Source of the DNA: Paenibacillus taichungensis
GTDB taxonomy: Bacteria > Bacillota > Bacilli > Paenibacillales > Paenibacillaceae
Assembly (NCBI RefSeq): GCF_013359905.1
Contig: NZ_JABMCC010000084.1
Span: 22,318-86,317 of the forward strand
Direction of reading: 5' to 3'
Length of the DNA: 64,000 nucleotides
Below are positions 9,809 through 18,882 of the stretch, in pieces. The notes below the pieces were generated by a model that had not been told where the DNA came from, searched no databases, and saw only the letters and a list, made by a program, of their open reading frames with translations. The translations under genes and the position numbers were made by a program. Position 1 is the first letter of the stretch; each line of letters starts with the position of its first letter.

Positions 9809-11170
9809 CTACATGGCAAAGGCATCATTATGTGCCCGCTCGTAGTTAACGAATTTATTAAAGTTTTTCAGGAAGACCAGTTCCACCGTGCCTACCGGAC
9901 CATTACGCTGTTTGGCGATAATAATCTCGATAATGTTTTTCTTCTCGGTCTCCTGGTTATAGTAGTCATCCCGGTACAGGAACGCAACGATGTCGGCATC
10001 TTGCTCGATCGAACCCGATTCCCGCAAGTCACTCATCATCGGACGTTTATCCTGACGCTGCTCTACACCCCGGCTCAGCTGAGACAAGGCAATAACCGGA
10101 ACTTCTAATTCCCGACCAATCTGTTTCAGTGTACGCGAAATCTCGGATACCTCTTGTTGACGGTTCTCGCCGGCTTTACCACGTCCACTAATCAGTTGAA
10201 GGTAGTCGATCAGAATCATACCAAGGCCTTTCTCTTTCTTGAGACGACGGCATTTCGCACGAATGTCAGCTACGGTGATCCCTGGCGTATCGTCAATGTA
10301 GATGTTTGCTTCATTCAAGGCTGCAATGCCCATCGTCAGCTTCTGCCAATCTTCATCACCTTTGAAGTCACCCATACGCATGACACCCGCATCCAGATTG
10401 GCCTCTGCACAGATCATACGCTGTACGAGCTGTGCCGCTGACATCTCCAGACTGAATATCGCAACCGTCTCCTGCGCTCGAATGGCTACATTCTGAGCGA
10501 TATTCAGGGCAAAGGCGGTCTTACCTACAGATGGACGTGCAGCTACAATAATCAAGTCACTACGCTGGAATCCGGCGGTCATCTTGTCCAGATCGATGAA
10601 ACCTGACGGAATACCCGTCGTCGTTCCCCGGTTCTGATGCAGCGTCTCCACGCGGTCGAATACTTCCATCAGTACATCCTGAATGGCTATAAAACCGCTA
10701 CTGGAACGTCGGTTGGAAATCTCCAGAATGCGCCGCTCTGCTTCTCCAAGCATAGCCGCGACATCCTCACCACCCGTGTATCCTTCACTCACAATTTGCG
10801 TAGCTGTACGAATCAGGCGACGTAGCATGGATTTCTCTTCGATAATCTGAGCGTAATAATCCACATTCGCGGCAGTCGGAACACCATGAGCCAGCTTCGC
10901 CAGATAACTGACGCCGCCGATGTCCTCGAGCTCGCCTTTATCCTTCAGCAGCGAAGTCAGTGTCACGAGGTCAATCGGTTGGTTTCCCTCGCCAAGCTGG
11001 ATCATCGCTTCAAAAATTAATTGATGGGGTTTATCATAGAAATCCTCGGTTTGCACCCGTTCCATCGCTGTAATCAGGGCTTCGCCCTGCAACAGGATTG
11101 CACCCAGCACGGCCTGTTCGGCTTCCAGGTTCTGTGGGGGAATCCGGTCGAATAACATTTCGCCGCCCAT
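9809..11170 (-). CDS. dnaB: Replicative DNA helicase
   Basis: 453-residue hexameric helicase that unwinds DNA ahead of the fork (called DnaC in Bacillus). The N-terminal DnaB domain starts PQNLEAEQAVLGAIL. The RecA-like domain has a Walker A motif (RPSVGKTA, near residue 215), the Walker B region MILIDYLQL and the C-terminal LRESGSIEQDAD segment. Length is normal and no intein is present. It is the last gene of the mazG-like-yybS-gdpP-rplI-dnaB unit; the start codon lies a few bases after the rplI stop, with GGAAGAG overlapping the end of rplI. Confidence 0.97.
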   Translation of the reverse strand: MGGEMLFDRIPPQNLEAEQAVLGAILLQGEALITAMERVQTEDFYDKPHQLIFEAMIQLGEGNQPIDLVTLTSLLKDKGELEDIGGVSYLAKLAHGVPTAANVDYYAQIIEEKSMLRRLIRTATQIVSEGYTGGEDVAAMLGEAERRILEISNRRSSSGFIAIQDVLMEVFDRVETLHQNRGTTTGIPSGFIDLDKMTAGFQRSDLIIVAARPSVGKTAFALNIAQNVAIRAQETVAIFSLEMSAAQLVQRMICAEANLDAGVMRMGDFKGDEDWQKLTMGIAALNEANIYIDDTPGITVADIRAKCRRLKKEKGLGMILIDYLQLISGRGKAGENRQQEVSEISRTLKQIGRELEVPVIALSQLSRGVEQRQDKRPMMSDLRESGSIEQDADIVAFLYRDDYYNQETEKKNIIEIIIAKQRNGPVGTVELVFLKNFNKFVNYERAHNDAFAM

Positions 11171-11171
11171 C

Positions 11172-11615
11172 TTACTCTTCCGTTACCTGTACCTTCAAGG
11201 TAGCCTTCACTTCAGGGTGAACCTTGACGGTGACTTGTGTTACGCCGAGTGTGCGAATAGGCTCGTCCAGCTCAATTTTGCGTTTGTCGACTTTCAGACC
11301 TTTCGCTGCCAGAGCTTCTGCGATTTGTTTGCTCGTGATTGCCCCGAACAGACGGCCGCCTTCGCCAGATTTTGCTTTCAGCTCAGTTACTTCAGCTTCC
11401 AGCTTTTTAGCCAGAGCTTCCGCTTCTGCTTTCTCTTCCTGCTTACGTCTGTCTTCCGCTGCCTTCTGGTTGTCCAATGTTTTCATGTTACCATCTGTTG
11501 CTGGACGTGCGATTCCCCGTGGAAGAAGGAAGTTCTGTGCGTATCCCTCGGACACTTCCTTCACTTGTCCTTTTTTGCCTTGACCCTTCATATCTTTTAT
11601 AAAAATGACTTTCAT
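11172..11615 (-). CDS. rplI: 50S ribosomal protein L9
   Basis: 147 residues. The N-terminal domain binds 23S rRNA and begins MKVIFIKDMKGQGKKG; NFLLPRGIA is the family signature. A long basic helix links to the C-terminal domain. It overlaps the 3' end of gdpP by 4 nt (ATGA) and is followed at once by dnaB, which points to translational coupling across the operon. Confidence 0.97.
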   Translation of the reverse strand: MKVIFIKDMKGQGKKGQVKEVSEGYAQNFLLPRGIARPATDGNMKTLDNQKAAEDRRKQEEKAEAEALAKKLEAEVTELKAKSGEGGRLFGAITSKQIAEALAAKGLKVDKRKIELDEPIRTLGVTQVTVKVHPEVKATLKVQVTEE

Positions 11616-13600
11616 TCGAACAAACCCTCTTCCTTTTCGATTTCAGCCAGTACGTTCGTCAGCCGTTTTTCCGCCTCTCCAAGCGTTCCTTCAAGCTGCA
11701 CGGCAGCATTCGTCAAATGTCCGCCACCGCCCAGTCGTTCCATGACCACCTGAACATTCATGCGCCCCAGCGATCTCGCGCTGATGCCAATCAGTCCATC
11801 CGGACGTTCACTAATGACAAATGAAGCGACCACGTCAGTCATATTGAGCAATGTGTCCGCCACTTGGGCGATCATCATCTGTGGAATCTTGTTGCCAGGG
11901 TCTGTGACCGCCAGCGCAATGTTCCCGTATACCATTTTAGCATGCTTTATGATTTCTGCCTTAGCAATATATTCTGACAAATCTTCTTTCATCAGCCGCT
12001 GGATCATAATGGTGTCTGCACCACTACGACGCAGGAAGCCTGCCGCTTCAAACGTTCTCGATCCTGTATGGAGTGCAAAATGCTTTGTATCCACCGTAAT
12101 CCCGGCCAATAACGCCGTCGCTTCCAGCGGAGTGAATTGCACCTTGTCATGAATATATTGGAGAAGCTCAGTCACCAGTTCTGCTGCCGATGATGCATAG
12201 GGCTCCAGATAGATCAGCACTGCATCGTTAATGAATTCTTCACCCCGACGGTGGTGATCCACAACCACGACACGCGTAGCGGATTGAACCAGCTTTGGCT
12301 CCATTGTCATGGATGCCTTGTGCGTATCGACAACAACGAGCAGCGTATGCTCCGTCATCATCTGGGTTGCCTGTTCCGGCGACACAAAGGCTTTGGACAG
12401 CTTTTCATCCTTATTCACCTGTTCCATCATGCGTTCAATGGAAGGGTTGGGCCCATCCAGTACAATTCGTGCTTCCACATTGTACAGACTCGCCGCTTTC
12501 CATACCCCAATAGACGCGCCAATCGCATCCATATCAGGCATTTTGTGACCCATGATAATCACGCGGTCGCTCTCCTGCATCAAATCACGCAATGCATGCG
12601 CGATAACCCGGGCTCTTACCCGTGTACGTTTCTCCACCGCGTTGGACTTCCCACCGTAAAAGGACAACCGCTGTCCAGATTTTACGGCAGCCTGATCGCC
12701 GCCACGGCCAAGTGCCATATCCAGACTGGACTGAGCCAGTTCCCCCATCTCACTGATGGTATCCGAACCAAATGCCAGTCCAACACTTAGTGTCATCGGC
12801 ACCTTAAGATCAGCCGTCATCTCCCGGACTTCATCCAGAATGACAAACCGGCTCTGCTCCAGTTCCTGCAAAGACTTATAGTTCAGCATCATGAGATAAC
12901 GATCAGAGGAGAGGCGGCGCAGGTACACCTCATACCGCTTCGCCCAGGACGTGATCTCACTTGTTACGCGGGCAATCAGTGCAGTTCGCTGCTGGTCATC
13001 CATACCCTGGGCTGCTTCATCCAAGTTATCGAGGACCAGAATGCCCAGTGCAAGGCGTTCATTCTCATATTTATCACGAAGAATGGCTAGCTCCGTAATT
13101 TCGTAAACATATACATACCGCTCCTGCGGGTTATGGATAACTCCATAAAATCGATCATCCAGTTGGAATTCGTCATGAAGTTCCTTGGACGGCTCCTTGG
13201 TCCCATCCTTTTTTTCCTTCGGTTGAGGAAGCTTAGGAAATAAATTTTGCAGCGGATTGCCTACCATCGTCTTCTCTTGGAACATGTCCGCGACGAAGCG
13301 ATTATGCCACTCTACGGTACGATCTTCGCTGTACAGCACAATACCGAATGGGAGCATGCTGACCGCTTCTCCCTCCATTCGCTTAATCCGAATGGACAGG
13401 CCATTAATGTAGTCGTTAAGCTCACGACGGAACGCGAGCTCCGCCTTAATCATGACGATTCCCAGCGCCGAAGCCAGTATCAGACTAATCAAACCAAGCG
13501 TCCAGTTGTAGATGGTCACGAACATAACAAGCAGAAGCAGCAGTATGAACGCCCATACGGTATAGTAGCCGTGCCAGCGTTTCTTCAGAAATTTAGGCAT
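11612..13600 (-). CDS. gdpP: Cyclic-di-AMP phosphodiesterase GdpP
   Basis: 662-residue membrane enzyme that hydrolyses c-di-AMP to pApA and so affects cell-wall stress and potassium balance. It has two N-terminal membrane helices (about residues 12-52), a degenerate PAS domain, a degenerate GGDEF domain (SSDRYLMMLN in place of the active motif), and a DHH/DHHA1 phosphodiesterase module. The metal-binding motifs PDMDAIG and VVDHHRRGEEF and the C-terminal GGGGH motif are intact. It sits between yybS and rplI in the usual Firmicute order. Confidence 0.96.
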   Translation of the reverse strand: MPKFLKKRWHGYYTVWAFILLLLLVMFVTIYNWTLGLISLILASALGIVMIKAELAFRRELNDYINGLSIRIKRMEGEAVSMLPFGIVLYSEDRTVEWHNRFVADMFQEKTMVGNPLQNLFPKLPQPKEKKDGTKEPSKELHDEFQLDDRFYGVIHNPQERYVYVYEITELAILRDKYENERLALGILVLDNLDEAAQGMDDQQRTALIARVTSEITSWAKRYEVYLRRLSSDRYLMMLNYKSLQELEQSRFVILDEVREMTADLKVPMTLSVGLAFGSDTISEMGELAQSSLDMALGRGGDQAAVKSGQRLSFYGGKSNAVEKRTRVRARVIAHALRDLMQESDRVIIMGHKMPDMDAIGASIGVWKAASLYNVEARIVLDGPNPSIERMMEQVNKDEKLSKAFVSPEQATQMMTEHTLLVVVDTHKASMTMEPKLVQSATRVVVVDHHRRGEEFINDAVLIYLEPYASSAAELVTELLQYIHDKVQFTPLEATALLAGITVDTKHFALHTGSRTFEAAGFLRRSGADTIMIQRLMKEDLSEYIAKAEIIKHAKMVYGNIALAVTDPGNKIPQMMIAQVADTLLNMTDVVASFVISERPDGLIGISARSLGRMNVQVVMERLGGGGHLTNAAVQLEGTLGEAEKRLTNVLAEIEKEEGLFE

Positions 13601-13611
13601 GACTCATCACC

Positions 13612-14532
13612 CTATCGTTTTGGTTTCGATATTGCCTCGCGAAGCGGGAACGCCAGATCGATAATCCCGATAATCCGCAACGGTCCAATGAAGAAGACTG
13701 CCGCCGCCAGCAAATACGGTACAACCGGATTCCATTTCTTTGCATGTGAGAGAAAGAAGAAGAATCCGATAGCTTGAATCATGAAGCCCAAATTGATTAG
13801 AGGCGACAAGTTCATGGCAATCATGGTCCAGTACGATCCGTCACTCTGTCTGGATATCACTTCGAACAACAATGCCAGGAAGTAATACCAGATCAGGGCA
13901 CGCGGCATACGCCATTCACGCGCAGGTGGAAATTTCGGTACAACCACACCCATAACGTTCAGAATCGGACGTGCAATGAGATGTGTGATTAGAGCCATGA
14001 CCAGAGACGTGACCACCAAGGCGAATGGAATCATCAGCTGCGTCTGTCTTGCAACATCCTGTGTCATTTCAGGTGTCCATACAAACCCATTTACCATCTG
14101 ACTGGATGAATTCGTCAGCGGTTCAATTGTCAATCTGACCACATCATCAATATAACTCGACAAATCAAACTGGAAGATTACACTTCCAATCAACAGGACC
14201 AACAGATATTCGGCCAGCATGGCTCCACTTCCTACCATTAGGGCGAACAGGGCTGACTTCTTTTTCTTGTACGCATTGCCCATAACAATGGCGGGCAGGG
14301 TGAACAAAAGCAGTAATAACAAATAAATCGGACTAAATATGACCAAAATAATCGCCACTGGGACGAGATGCCATATGAATGATTTTACTGGTAATGAAGC
14401 AAACAAAATAACTCCAGGTATCATCATGAAAAATATGGCCAGAACCGATAAAGGAGTTAACAGCGAAAGTAGCAAGAGCAGATAAACTACGCTCCAGACA
14501 GCTGATTTAAAGCTAAATTTCAACAAATTCAC
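13612..14532 (-). CDS. yybS: DUF2232 multi-spanning membrane protein YybS
   Basis: 306 residues with about eight hydrophobic helices and little soluble sequence. It belongs to the DUF2232/YybS family, conserved next to gdpP in Firmicutes and of unknown function; some members resemble substrate-binding S components of transporters. The start overlaps the mazG-like gene by 4 nt, and gdpP begins 11 nt downstream, so it is co-translated with both. The identification comes from topology and neighbourhood. Confidence 0.88.
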   Translation of the reverse strand: MNLLKFSFKSAVWSVVYLLLLLSLLTPLSVLAIFFMMIPGVILFASLPVKSFIWHLVPVAIILVIFSPIYLLLLLLFTLPAIVMGNAYKKKKSALFALMVGSGAMLAEYLLVLLIGSVIFQFDLSSYIDDVVRLTIEPLTNSSSQMVNGFVWTPEMTQDVARQTQLMIPFALVVTSLVMALITHLIARPILNVMGVVVPKFPPAREWRMPRALIWYYFLALLFEVISRQSDGSYWTMIAMNLSPLINLGFMIQAIGFFFFLSHAKKWNPVVPYLLAAAVFFIGPLRIIGIIDLAFPLREAISKPKR

Positions 14533-14846
14533 CTCTTACGCATGTGATCTTCTAGCGCGGAAATATCCTGGTACCAATCTTCCAACTGGTGACCTTCCTG
14601 TTTATGCTTTTTCAATTTCTCAACAAGCAGTGCATCCAGATCCTTGAAAGGAATACCGAGCCTGCGGCCCAATATGTAACTACTCATCATCAAACTGGCG
14701 AGACTGTCCCCGATTCGGGTTGTACTGCCTTCCCATAACGCTTTGAATAATCGGGATACCTGATCAAGCACTTCGGTTTTAAGCCATTCAATCACTTTAG
14801 CGCGTTTGGCTACATCCAGTTCTTTAGGCATATTGGCGAAAGTCAC
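14529..14846 (-). CDS. MazG-like family protein
   Basis: 105 residues, mostly helical, resembling the small MazG-like proteins found beside yybS in Paenibacillus. True MazG enzymes hydrolyse nucleoside triphosphates at EExxE motifs. I do not see a full metal-binding set, so catalytic activity is uncertain. The GTG at 14846 follows GGGGGAGA very closely; an ATG five codons later is an alternative start. It is the first gene of the operon running to dnaB, and its promoter overlaps the arm of an unusual hairpin. Confidence 0.75.
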   Translation of the reverse strand: MTFANMPKELDVAKRAKVIEWLKTEVLDQVSRLFKALWEGSTTRIGDSLASLMMSSYILGRRLGIPFKDLDALLVEKLKKHKQEGHQLEDWYQDISALEDHMRKR

Positions 14847-14872
14847 TCTCCCCCGAAAAAGCTTTATTCTCC

Positions 14873-14881
14873 ATTATAGCA
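14873..14881 (-). promoter_or_regulatory. Extended -10 promoter of the mazG-like-dnaB operon
   Basis: A perfect TATAAT preceded by TGC lies about 27 nt upstream of the first start codon. A weak -35 (TTTGCG) 17 nt upstream falls within the arm of the nested hairpin. Confidence 0.55.
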
Positions 14882-14885
14882 TAAA

Positions 14886-14960
14886 AAGGGGGGCCGCAAA
14901 ATTACCCCAAAAAGCGGAGAAGTCCTCCGAAACTTATCTCAGGTACTTTGCGGGGACCCC
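14886..14960 (-). other. Nested inverted-repeat hairpin element
   Basis: On the minus strand, four nested arm pairs can be read: GGGG/CCCC, CCGCAAA/TTTGCGG, TACC/GGTA and the inner CGGAG-GACTT-CTCCG hairpin, followed by TTTTTATGC. It could terminate transcription of the upstream CBS gene (stop 130 nt away) or be a structured RNA or palindromic repeat. No second copy was noticed in this window. Confidence 0.6.
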
Positions 14961-15091
14961 GTAGAACGAATTCGTATTTTATCTTGTCGAAAATTCATTT
15001 AAGTTCGCGTTCAGCTCTTCTTAAGTTTAACATGATACCGGACGGCTGTGATTATCCACGCTGCTGCAACAATATCGAAATTTGTTTCGAC

Positions 15092-15517
15092 TTACTTCAC
15101 TTTCATGGATTCCTTGGCTACAATACCCTCGCAATACTCAATAATTTGACTCCGTCTTACGATCCCAATGAAGCGCTCCATATCATCAACAACCGGCACA
15201 AAGTTCTGCACTTTGGCCAAATTAATCAAATCCTCCATGTTGGCTTCAATGGATACCGGTTTGATATCCAGCCGAAGTGGAACGTCCTTGAGCAGAAATT
15301 TTGAAGCGTTTTCAAATGTGATCTTTCCCTCGGCGTTCTTCATATACCACAACAGGTCACCTTCGGTAACTGTACCGATATACTTGCCTTCCTTATTCAA
15401 AATGGGCACCGCCGTGAACCGATGATATTCCATCCGTTCCAACGTTTGCCGCAGAGTAGAATCCGACGTCACGCACGTAACTTCTTGTTTGGGTAGCAAA
15501 AAAAATGCGATGTTCAT
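15092..15517 (-). CDS. CBS-domain pair protein
   Basis: 141 residues made almost entirely of two tandem CBS motifs (about 1-60 and 75-135). Typical pieces are FTAVPILNKEGKYIGTVTEGD and NFVPVVDDMERFIGIVRRS. Such small Bateman modules bind adenosine nucleotides and act as energy or ligand sensors; the ligand and partner here are unknown. A ribosome site (AAGGAGG) precedes the ATG. It stands alone between the LCP gene and the dnaB operon. Confidence 0.88.
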   Translation of the reverse strand: MNIAFFLLPKQEVTCVTSDSTLRQTLERMEYHRFTAVPILNKEGKYIGTVTEGDLLWYMKNAEGKITFENASKFLLKDVPLRLDIKPVSIEANMEDLINLAKVQNFVPVVDDMERFIGIVRRSQIIEYCEGIVAKESMKVK

Positions 15518-15630
15518 ACCCTTAAGTATCCTCCTTGTGAAATTTCATCAGTCAGCTTATTACATTCAACTTACATAGTACGCATTAGAACGCAAGATGT
15601 TCCAAAAGGACATAATTCCTTCTACAAAGT

Positions 15631-15666
15631 AAAAAAAACAGCAGCCCGCCAATAAACGCACTGCTG
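15631..15666 (-). terminator. Terminator of the LCP gene
   Basis: CAGCAG and CTGCTG arms with an inner GCG/CGC pairing are followed on the minus strand by eight T residues. It lies about 35 nt after the LCP stop. Confidence 0.75.
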
Positions 15667-15702
15667 ATCGTTGTCAAAAACATAACGGCTGTATGGAATT
15701 GG

Positions 15703-16737
15703 TTACTCGATCTTCTGCCGGTCAGGAATCATCACTTCACCGGCTGGGGTCGACTCATCCATCCAGTTGTTAATCAGCTCTTTGGCATATTGGACGTCTT
15801 TCTCATCTGCCTTGCCATAATAAATTCCGTTTTTCCGCATCCCTTCGCCCAAAATAGTGAAGCTTGAGATTTGCGGTTTTTCCTGAGTCAGTACCTGTTT
15901 GGCCAGATCAATAATGAAGGAAGGCTGCATATCCGTTTGGAAGCTGTCTCCCATAATCTGAATCAATTCTGGAATTTTGCTGATGGCGTTCAGATTAAGC
16001 ATCTCATTCGCCATGGCATTCAGGAAAATCTGCTGCCGCTTGGTGCGATTAAAATCGCTATCCTCACGGTATCTTACATAGTAAAGAGCTTCCTGCCCGT
16101 CATAGATCGGCTTACCGCCTTCAATTGTGAACTGCACATGTTCCGGGTTCTTGTTCACAATGTCCTCATCAATCGGCAGCTTCACGCCACCAAGCGCATC
16201 AACGACTTTTTTGATCCCGTCAAAGTTAATCGTTGCATAGTAACCTACATCCGCATCGAGAAACTTCTCCACCGTATTGATAGACATATTCTCCCCACCG
16301 AAGGCGTAGGCATGCGCGAGCTTGTCATAATCATCCTCGCCATCCTTGTTGGCATCACGTCCAACAATCTGCACATAGGTGTCACGTGGAATGGACACCA
16401 GGAGTACTCGAGATTCTTTCGGACGAACAACGGCATAGATAACCGTGTCTGAGCGCCCACGTGTTTTCTCATAGGCACGTTTGTCTGAGCCTAGCAGCAA
16501 CACCGAGAACGGTTCTTTGCGATATACTGTTGGGTCGGGCGTATTGTTGCCCTCCTGCGGCACGTAGGAACGGGACAATTGATCTTCAACTGAACCAGCG
16601 AGAAACAGATCGAAGGCCGCTACAGCAAGCTGCTGACGAAACAAATAGCCCCCGATTAACAAAACTACGAGCGATACGAGCGTTATATATAGACCTTTTC
16701 TTCTTTTCTTCTTCTTATCTTTAGTTCTGCTTGTCAT
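15703..16737 (-). CDS. LytR-CpsA-Psr family cell-wall polymer ligase
   Basis: 344 residues with a basic cytoplasmic tail, one membrane helix (about 15-35) and an extracytoplasmic LCP domain. Signature pieces are LLLGSDKR, RSDTVIYAVVRP, LVSIPRDTYV and YYVRYREDSDFNRTKRQQ, including the Asp and Arg residues that bind the polyprenyl pyrophosphate substrate. LCP enzymes attach teichoic acids or other anionic polymers to peptidoglycan. Which polymer is used here, and which of TagT/U/V it corresponds to, cannot be told from sequence alone. A WalR-like site with one mismatch lies at 16970-16986, upstream on the same strand. Confidence 0.92.
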   Translation of the reverse strand: MTSRTKDKKKKRRKGLYITLVSLVVLLIGGYLFRQQLAVAAFDLFLAGSVEDQLSRSYVPQEGNNTPDPTVYRKEPFSVLLLGSDKRAYEKTRGRSDTVIYAVVRPKESRVLLVSIPRDTYVQIVGRDANKDGEDDYDKLAHAYAFGGENMSINTVEKFLDADVGYYATINFDGIKKVVDALGGVKLPIDEDIVNKNPEHVQFTIEGGKPIYDGQEALYYVRYREDSDFNRTKRQQIFLNAMANEMLNLNAISKIPELIQIMGDSFQTDMQPSFIIDLAKQVLTQEKPQISSFTILGEGMRKNGIYYGKADEKDVQYAKELINNWMDESTPAGEVMIPDRQKIE

Positions 16738-16985
16738 CCATCGATTCCTTCTTCACTGTCAAAATGAAATTCGATACTACTGCTATATAAGTTGAATTTA
16801 ACTTATCCTGACCCCGCAACGGTACAGTGTTAATGATCCGTTCAACTTATATACTTACCATTAAACGTGCGCAATGGCTGGTGACACGGTGTTCTCTGAA
16901 GTTTTCTCTATCTGAAAAGAAAACGCCGCTCACGCTCGTTCTATTGTAATCATTGCTGGATGATGAAAAGTTACAATACGGTTAA
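16738..16985. other. LCP upstream region
   Basis: This stretch has no gene. It holds a WalR-like half-site pair at 16970-16986 (minus strand TTTAAC-N5-TGTAAC, one mismatch in 12 fixed positions) and AT-rich sequence that probably contains the LCP promoter; no convincing -35/-10 pair was chosen. Confidence 0.35.
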
Positions 16986-17034
16986 ATTGAAAAGAACAGC
17001 GCCCTTTTTTTACTGGCAAAAGGTGCACTGTTCT
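16986..17034 (-). terminator. Terminator of the MFS exporter gene
   Basis: AGAACAG and CTGTTCT arms enclose a loop, followed on the minus strand by TTTCAATTT. It lies 24 nt after the exporter stop codon. Confidence 0.65.
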
Positions 17035-17057
17035 CTTGATGTGGAATGGCCATCCAT

Positions 17058-18650
17058 TCAGTTTCTGGAGGCTGTCTCCACCCGATTCCTCTTCTCTTTA
17101 TGACGCAGACGTCCTGTAATAACCGCAGCGACCAGCGTGAGTACACTGAAAATAACAGCAGACCAGAACAGCCCATTATAACCCTCGCCGGTCGTCTGAT
17201 GTAGAGCCTGCAGCAGCACATCTCTAATGCCCGGATCAGGAATTTGGGACAGTCCTTCTGTTAAGCTGGAAATATCGCTCCCTGAGGCCGAACCGCCGCC
17301 AGACGCATATTGTTGGAGCGCTTCGGGCGGCACCTGAATGCCCTGATCTGCAAGACCCTGCTGAATATTGGATCCCAGGTTGGAGAAGGAACGAGCCAGG
17401 AAACCGGCAAAAATGGTTGGGGCGATCGCCATTGCCATCTGACGGAATAAGGAACTGGTCGCTACCGCAATGCCCTTGTTGTTCTCACCCGCTTGCTCAG
17501 TAACGAGTACGTTCACTGGAGCTCCCAGCATCATACCGAAGCCAATCCCCACAAGTACACTCGCAATCACGAATTGCCAGATATGCTCTACCCATAGTGG
17601 GAAGAGCAGGAAGCCGATTGCCGACAGCAATCCGGCTACAGATAACGTCCAGATTGGTCCTTTGCGGTCAACCAGATAACCACCACCACCCGCACCAATG
17701 CCTGAAGCAAGAGCAAGCGGTGTAAACCAGTAGCCGGATGCTGTGTTGGATACCCCGAGGTATTGCTCAACAAAGCCTGGAATAAAGATCACAGATGCCA
17801 GAATGGCTCCTGAGAAAAAGGCAATCAGTAGCGTCCAACGAAAGGACGCAATGCCCAGAAGCTGTGTAGATACAACAGGTTCACGTTGTGATCCTTCCAG
17901 CCTTTTTTCAAGAAAGTAGAAGAGCACCAGAATGACCACACCTGCCAGGAAGAAACCATAGAACGTGGGTGAGCCAAGACTTTGCAGCATATTTACGCCA
18001 TCCAGGTTGCTGAAGCTGTACATCAAACTAAGCACACCCAGCGTCAGGACTGCGATACCACTCCAGTCCACCGCCTTACGGCTCAGCTCCTGTTCTTCAT
18101 GAATATAACGGATGCCTGCAATAAACAGCAAAATGGCGATCGGTACATTGATTAAGAACAGCCAATGCCAATTCCCCGTAATGTCGAGAATAAAAGCACC
18201 GATATTCGGTCCAAGAATCGCCGCAACCCCGTTCATCCCTCCCAGAAGACCCAAGGCTGTGCCCTGACGCTCCGCTGGGAACTTGCTTAATACGTAAGAG
18301 CTCGCAATGATAAAAATCCCGCCACCACCCAACGCCTGGATGACACGAGCAATCAGGAAGAAGGTAAACGATGTGCTTAGTGCAACGAGTAAAGATCCGA
18401 TTCCGAACAAAGCCACTTCAATCAGAAACAGCTTCTTGCGTCCATAACGGTCGGAGAGCTTACCTGCAATCGGCACACTCACCGCAAGTCCGAGCGTATA
18501 GAGCGTAATTGTCCACGCTCCCCACGTCGGCGACACGCCAAACGACGCATTTAAAGTCGTCAGGGACGACGTAATAATTCCGTTATCCAGCGCAGCCATA
18601 AACACCCCGATAGCAAATAGGATAAGCGGCCATTTCATTTGTTTTTGCAT
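17058..18650 (-). CDS. 14-TM DHA2-family MFS multidrug exporter
   Basis: 530-residue major-facilitator transporter of the EmrB/QacA type, with about 14 membrane helices. Motif A is visible as GKLSDRYGRKKLFL near residue 65, and motif C as LLGGMNGVAAILGPNIGAF. Members export drugs, dyes or other hydrophobic compounds using the proton gradient; the substrate here is unknown. I start at the ATG at 18650, with GGAGG 9 nt upstream. A palindrome AATGAC-N6-GTCATT upstream resembles a TetR-family operator, but no regulator gene adjoins. A long loop (about residues 430-500) rich in Gln, Ser and Gly separates the last two helices. Confidence 0.9.
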   Translation of the reverse strand: MQKQMKWPLILFAIGVFMAALDNGIITSSLTTLNASFGVSPTWGAWTITLYTLGLAVSVPIAGKLSDRYGRKKLFLIEVALFGIGSLLVALSTSFTFFLIARVIQALGGGGIFIIASSYVLSKFPAERQGTALGLLGGMNGVAAILGPNIGAFILDITGNWHWLFLINVPIAILLFIAGIRYIHEEQELSRKAVDWSGIAVLTLGVLSLMYSFSNLDGVNMLQSLGSPTFYGFFLAGVVILVLFYFLEKRLEGSQREPVVSTQLLGIASFRWTLLIAFFSGAILASVIFIPGFVEQYLGVSNTASGYWFTPLALASGIGAGGGGYLVDRKGPIWTLSVAGLLSAIGFLLFPLWVEHIWQFVIASVLVGIGFGMMLGAPVNVLVTEQAGENNKGIAVATSSLFRQMAMAIAPTIFAGFLARSFSNLGSNIQQGLADQGIQVPPEALQQYASGGGSASGSDISSLTEGLSQIPDPGIRDVLLQALHQTTGEGYNGLFWSAVIFSVLTLVAAVITGRLRHKEKRNRVETASRN

Positions 18651-18732
18651 CCCATGTTTCCTCCCCAATCAGATTGCAATCCAGTAGCGTAAGGCTGTAA
18701 TGATACATATATATTAAACCAAATCGAACATT

Positions 18733-18750
18733 AATGACTCACTGGTCATT
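18733..18750. promoter_or_regulatory. Palindrome AATGAC-N6-GTCATT upstream of the MFS gene
   Basis: Perfect 6-bp inverted repeat with 6-nt spacer, located 83 nt upstream of the exporter start. The size and symmetry fit a TetR-type operator, which commonly controls such exporters. No cognate regulator lies within the window. Confidence 0.45.
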
Positions 18751-18819
18751 TTAAAACAGAATGGTTTCATATGTCAATTTGTTAATATGCTTGTATACCT
18801 CATTCAATTCCCTGCTCCA

Positions 18820-18862
18820 AAATAAAACCGTCCCTCAGGTTGAATGGAACCCGTGGGACGGC
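18820..18862 (-). terminator. Terminator of the SLH-S9 peptidase gene
   Basis: CCGTCCC and GGGACGG arms are followed on the minus strand by TTTTATTTTGG, 21 nt after the peptidase stop codon. Confidence 0.75.
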
Positions 18863-18882
18863 CTTCTTGTTGAACTAAGCTA

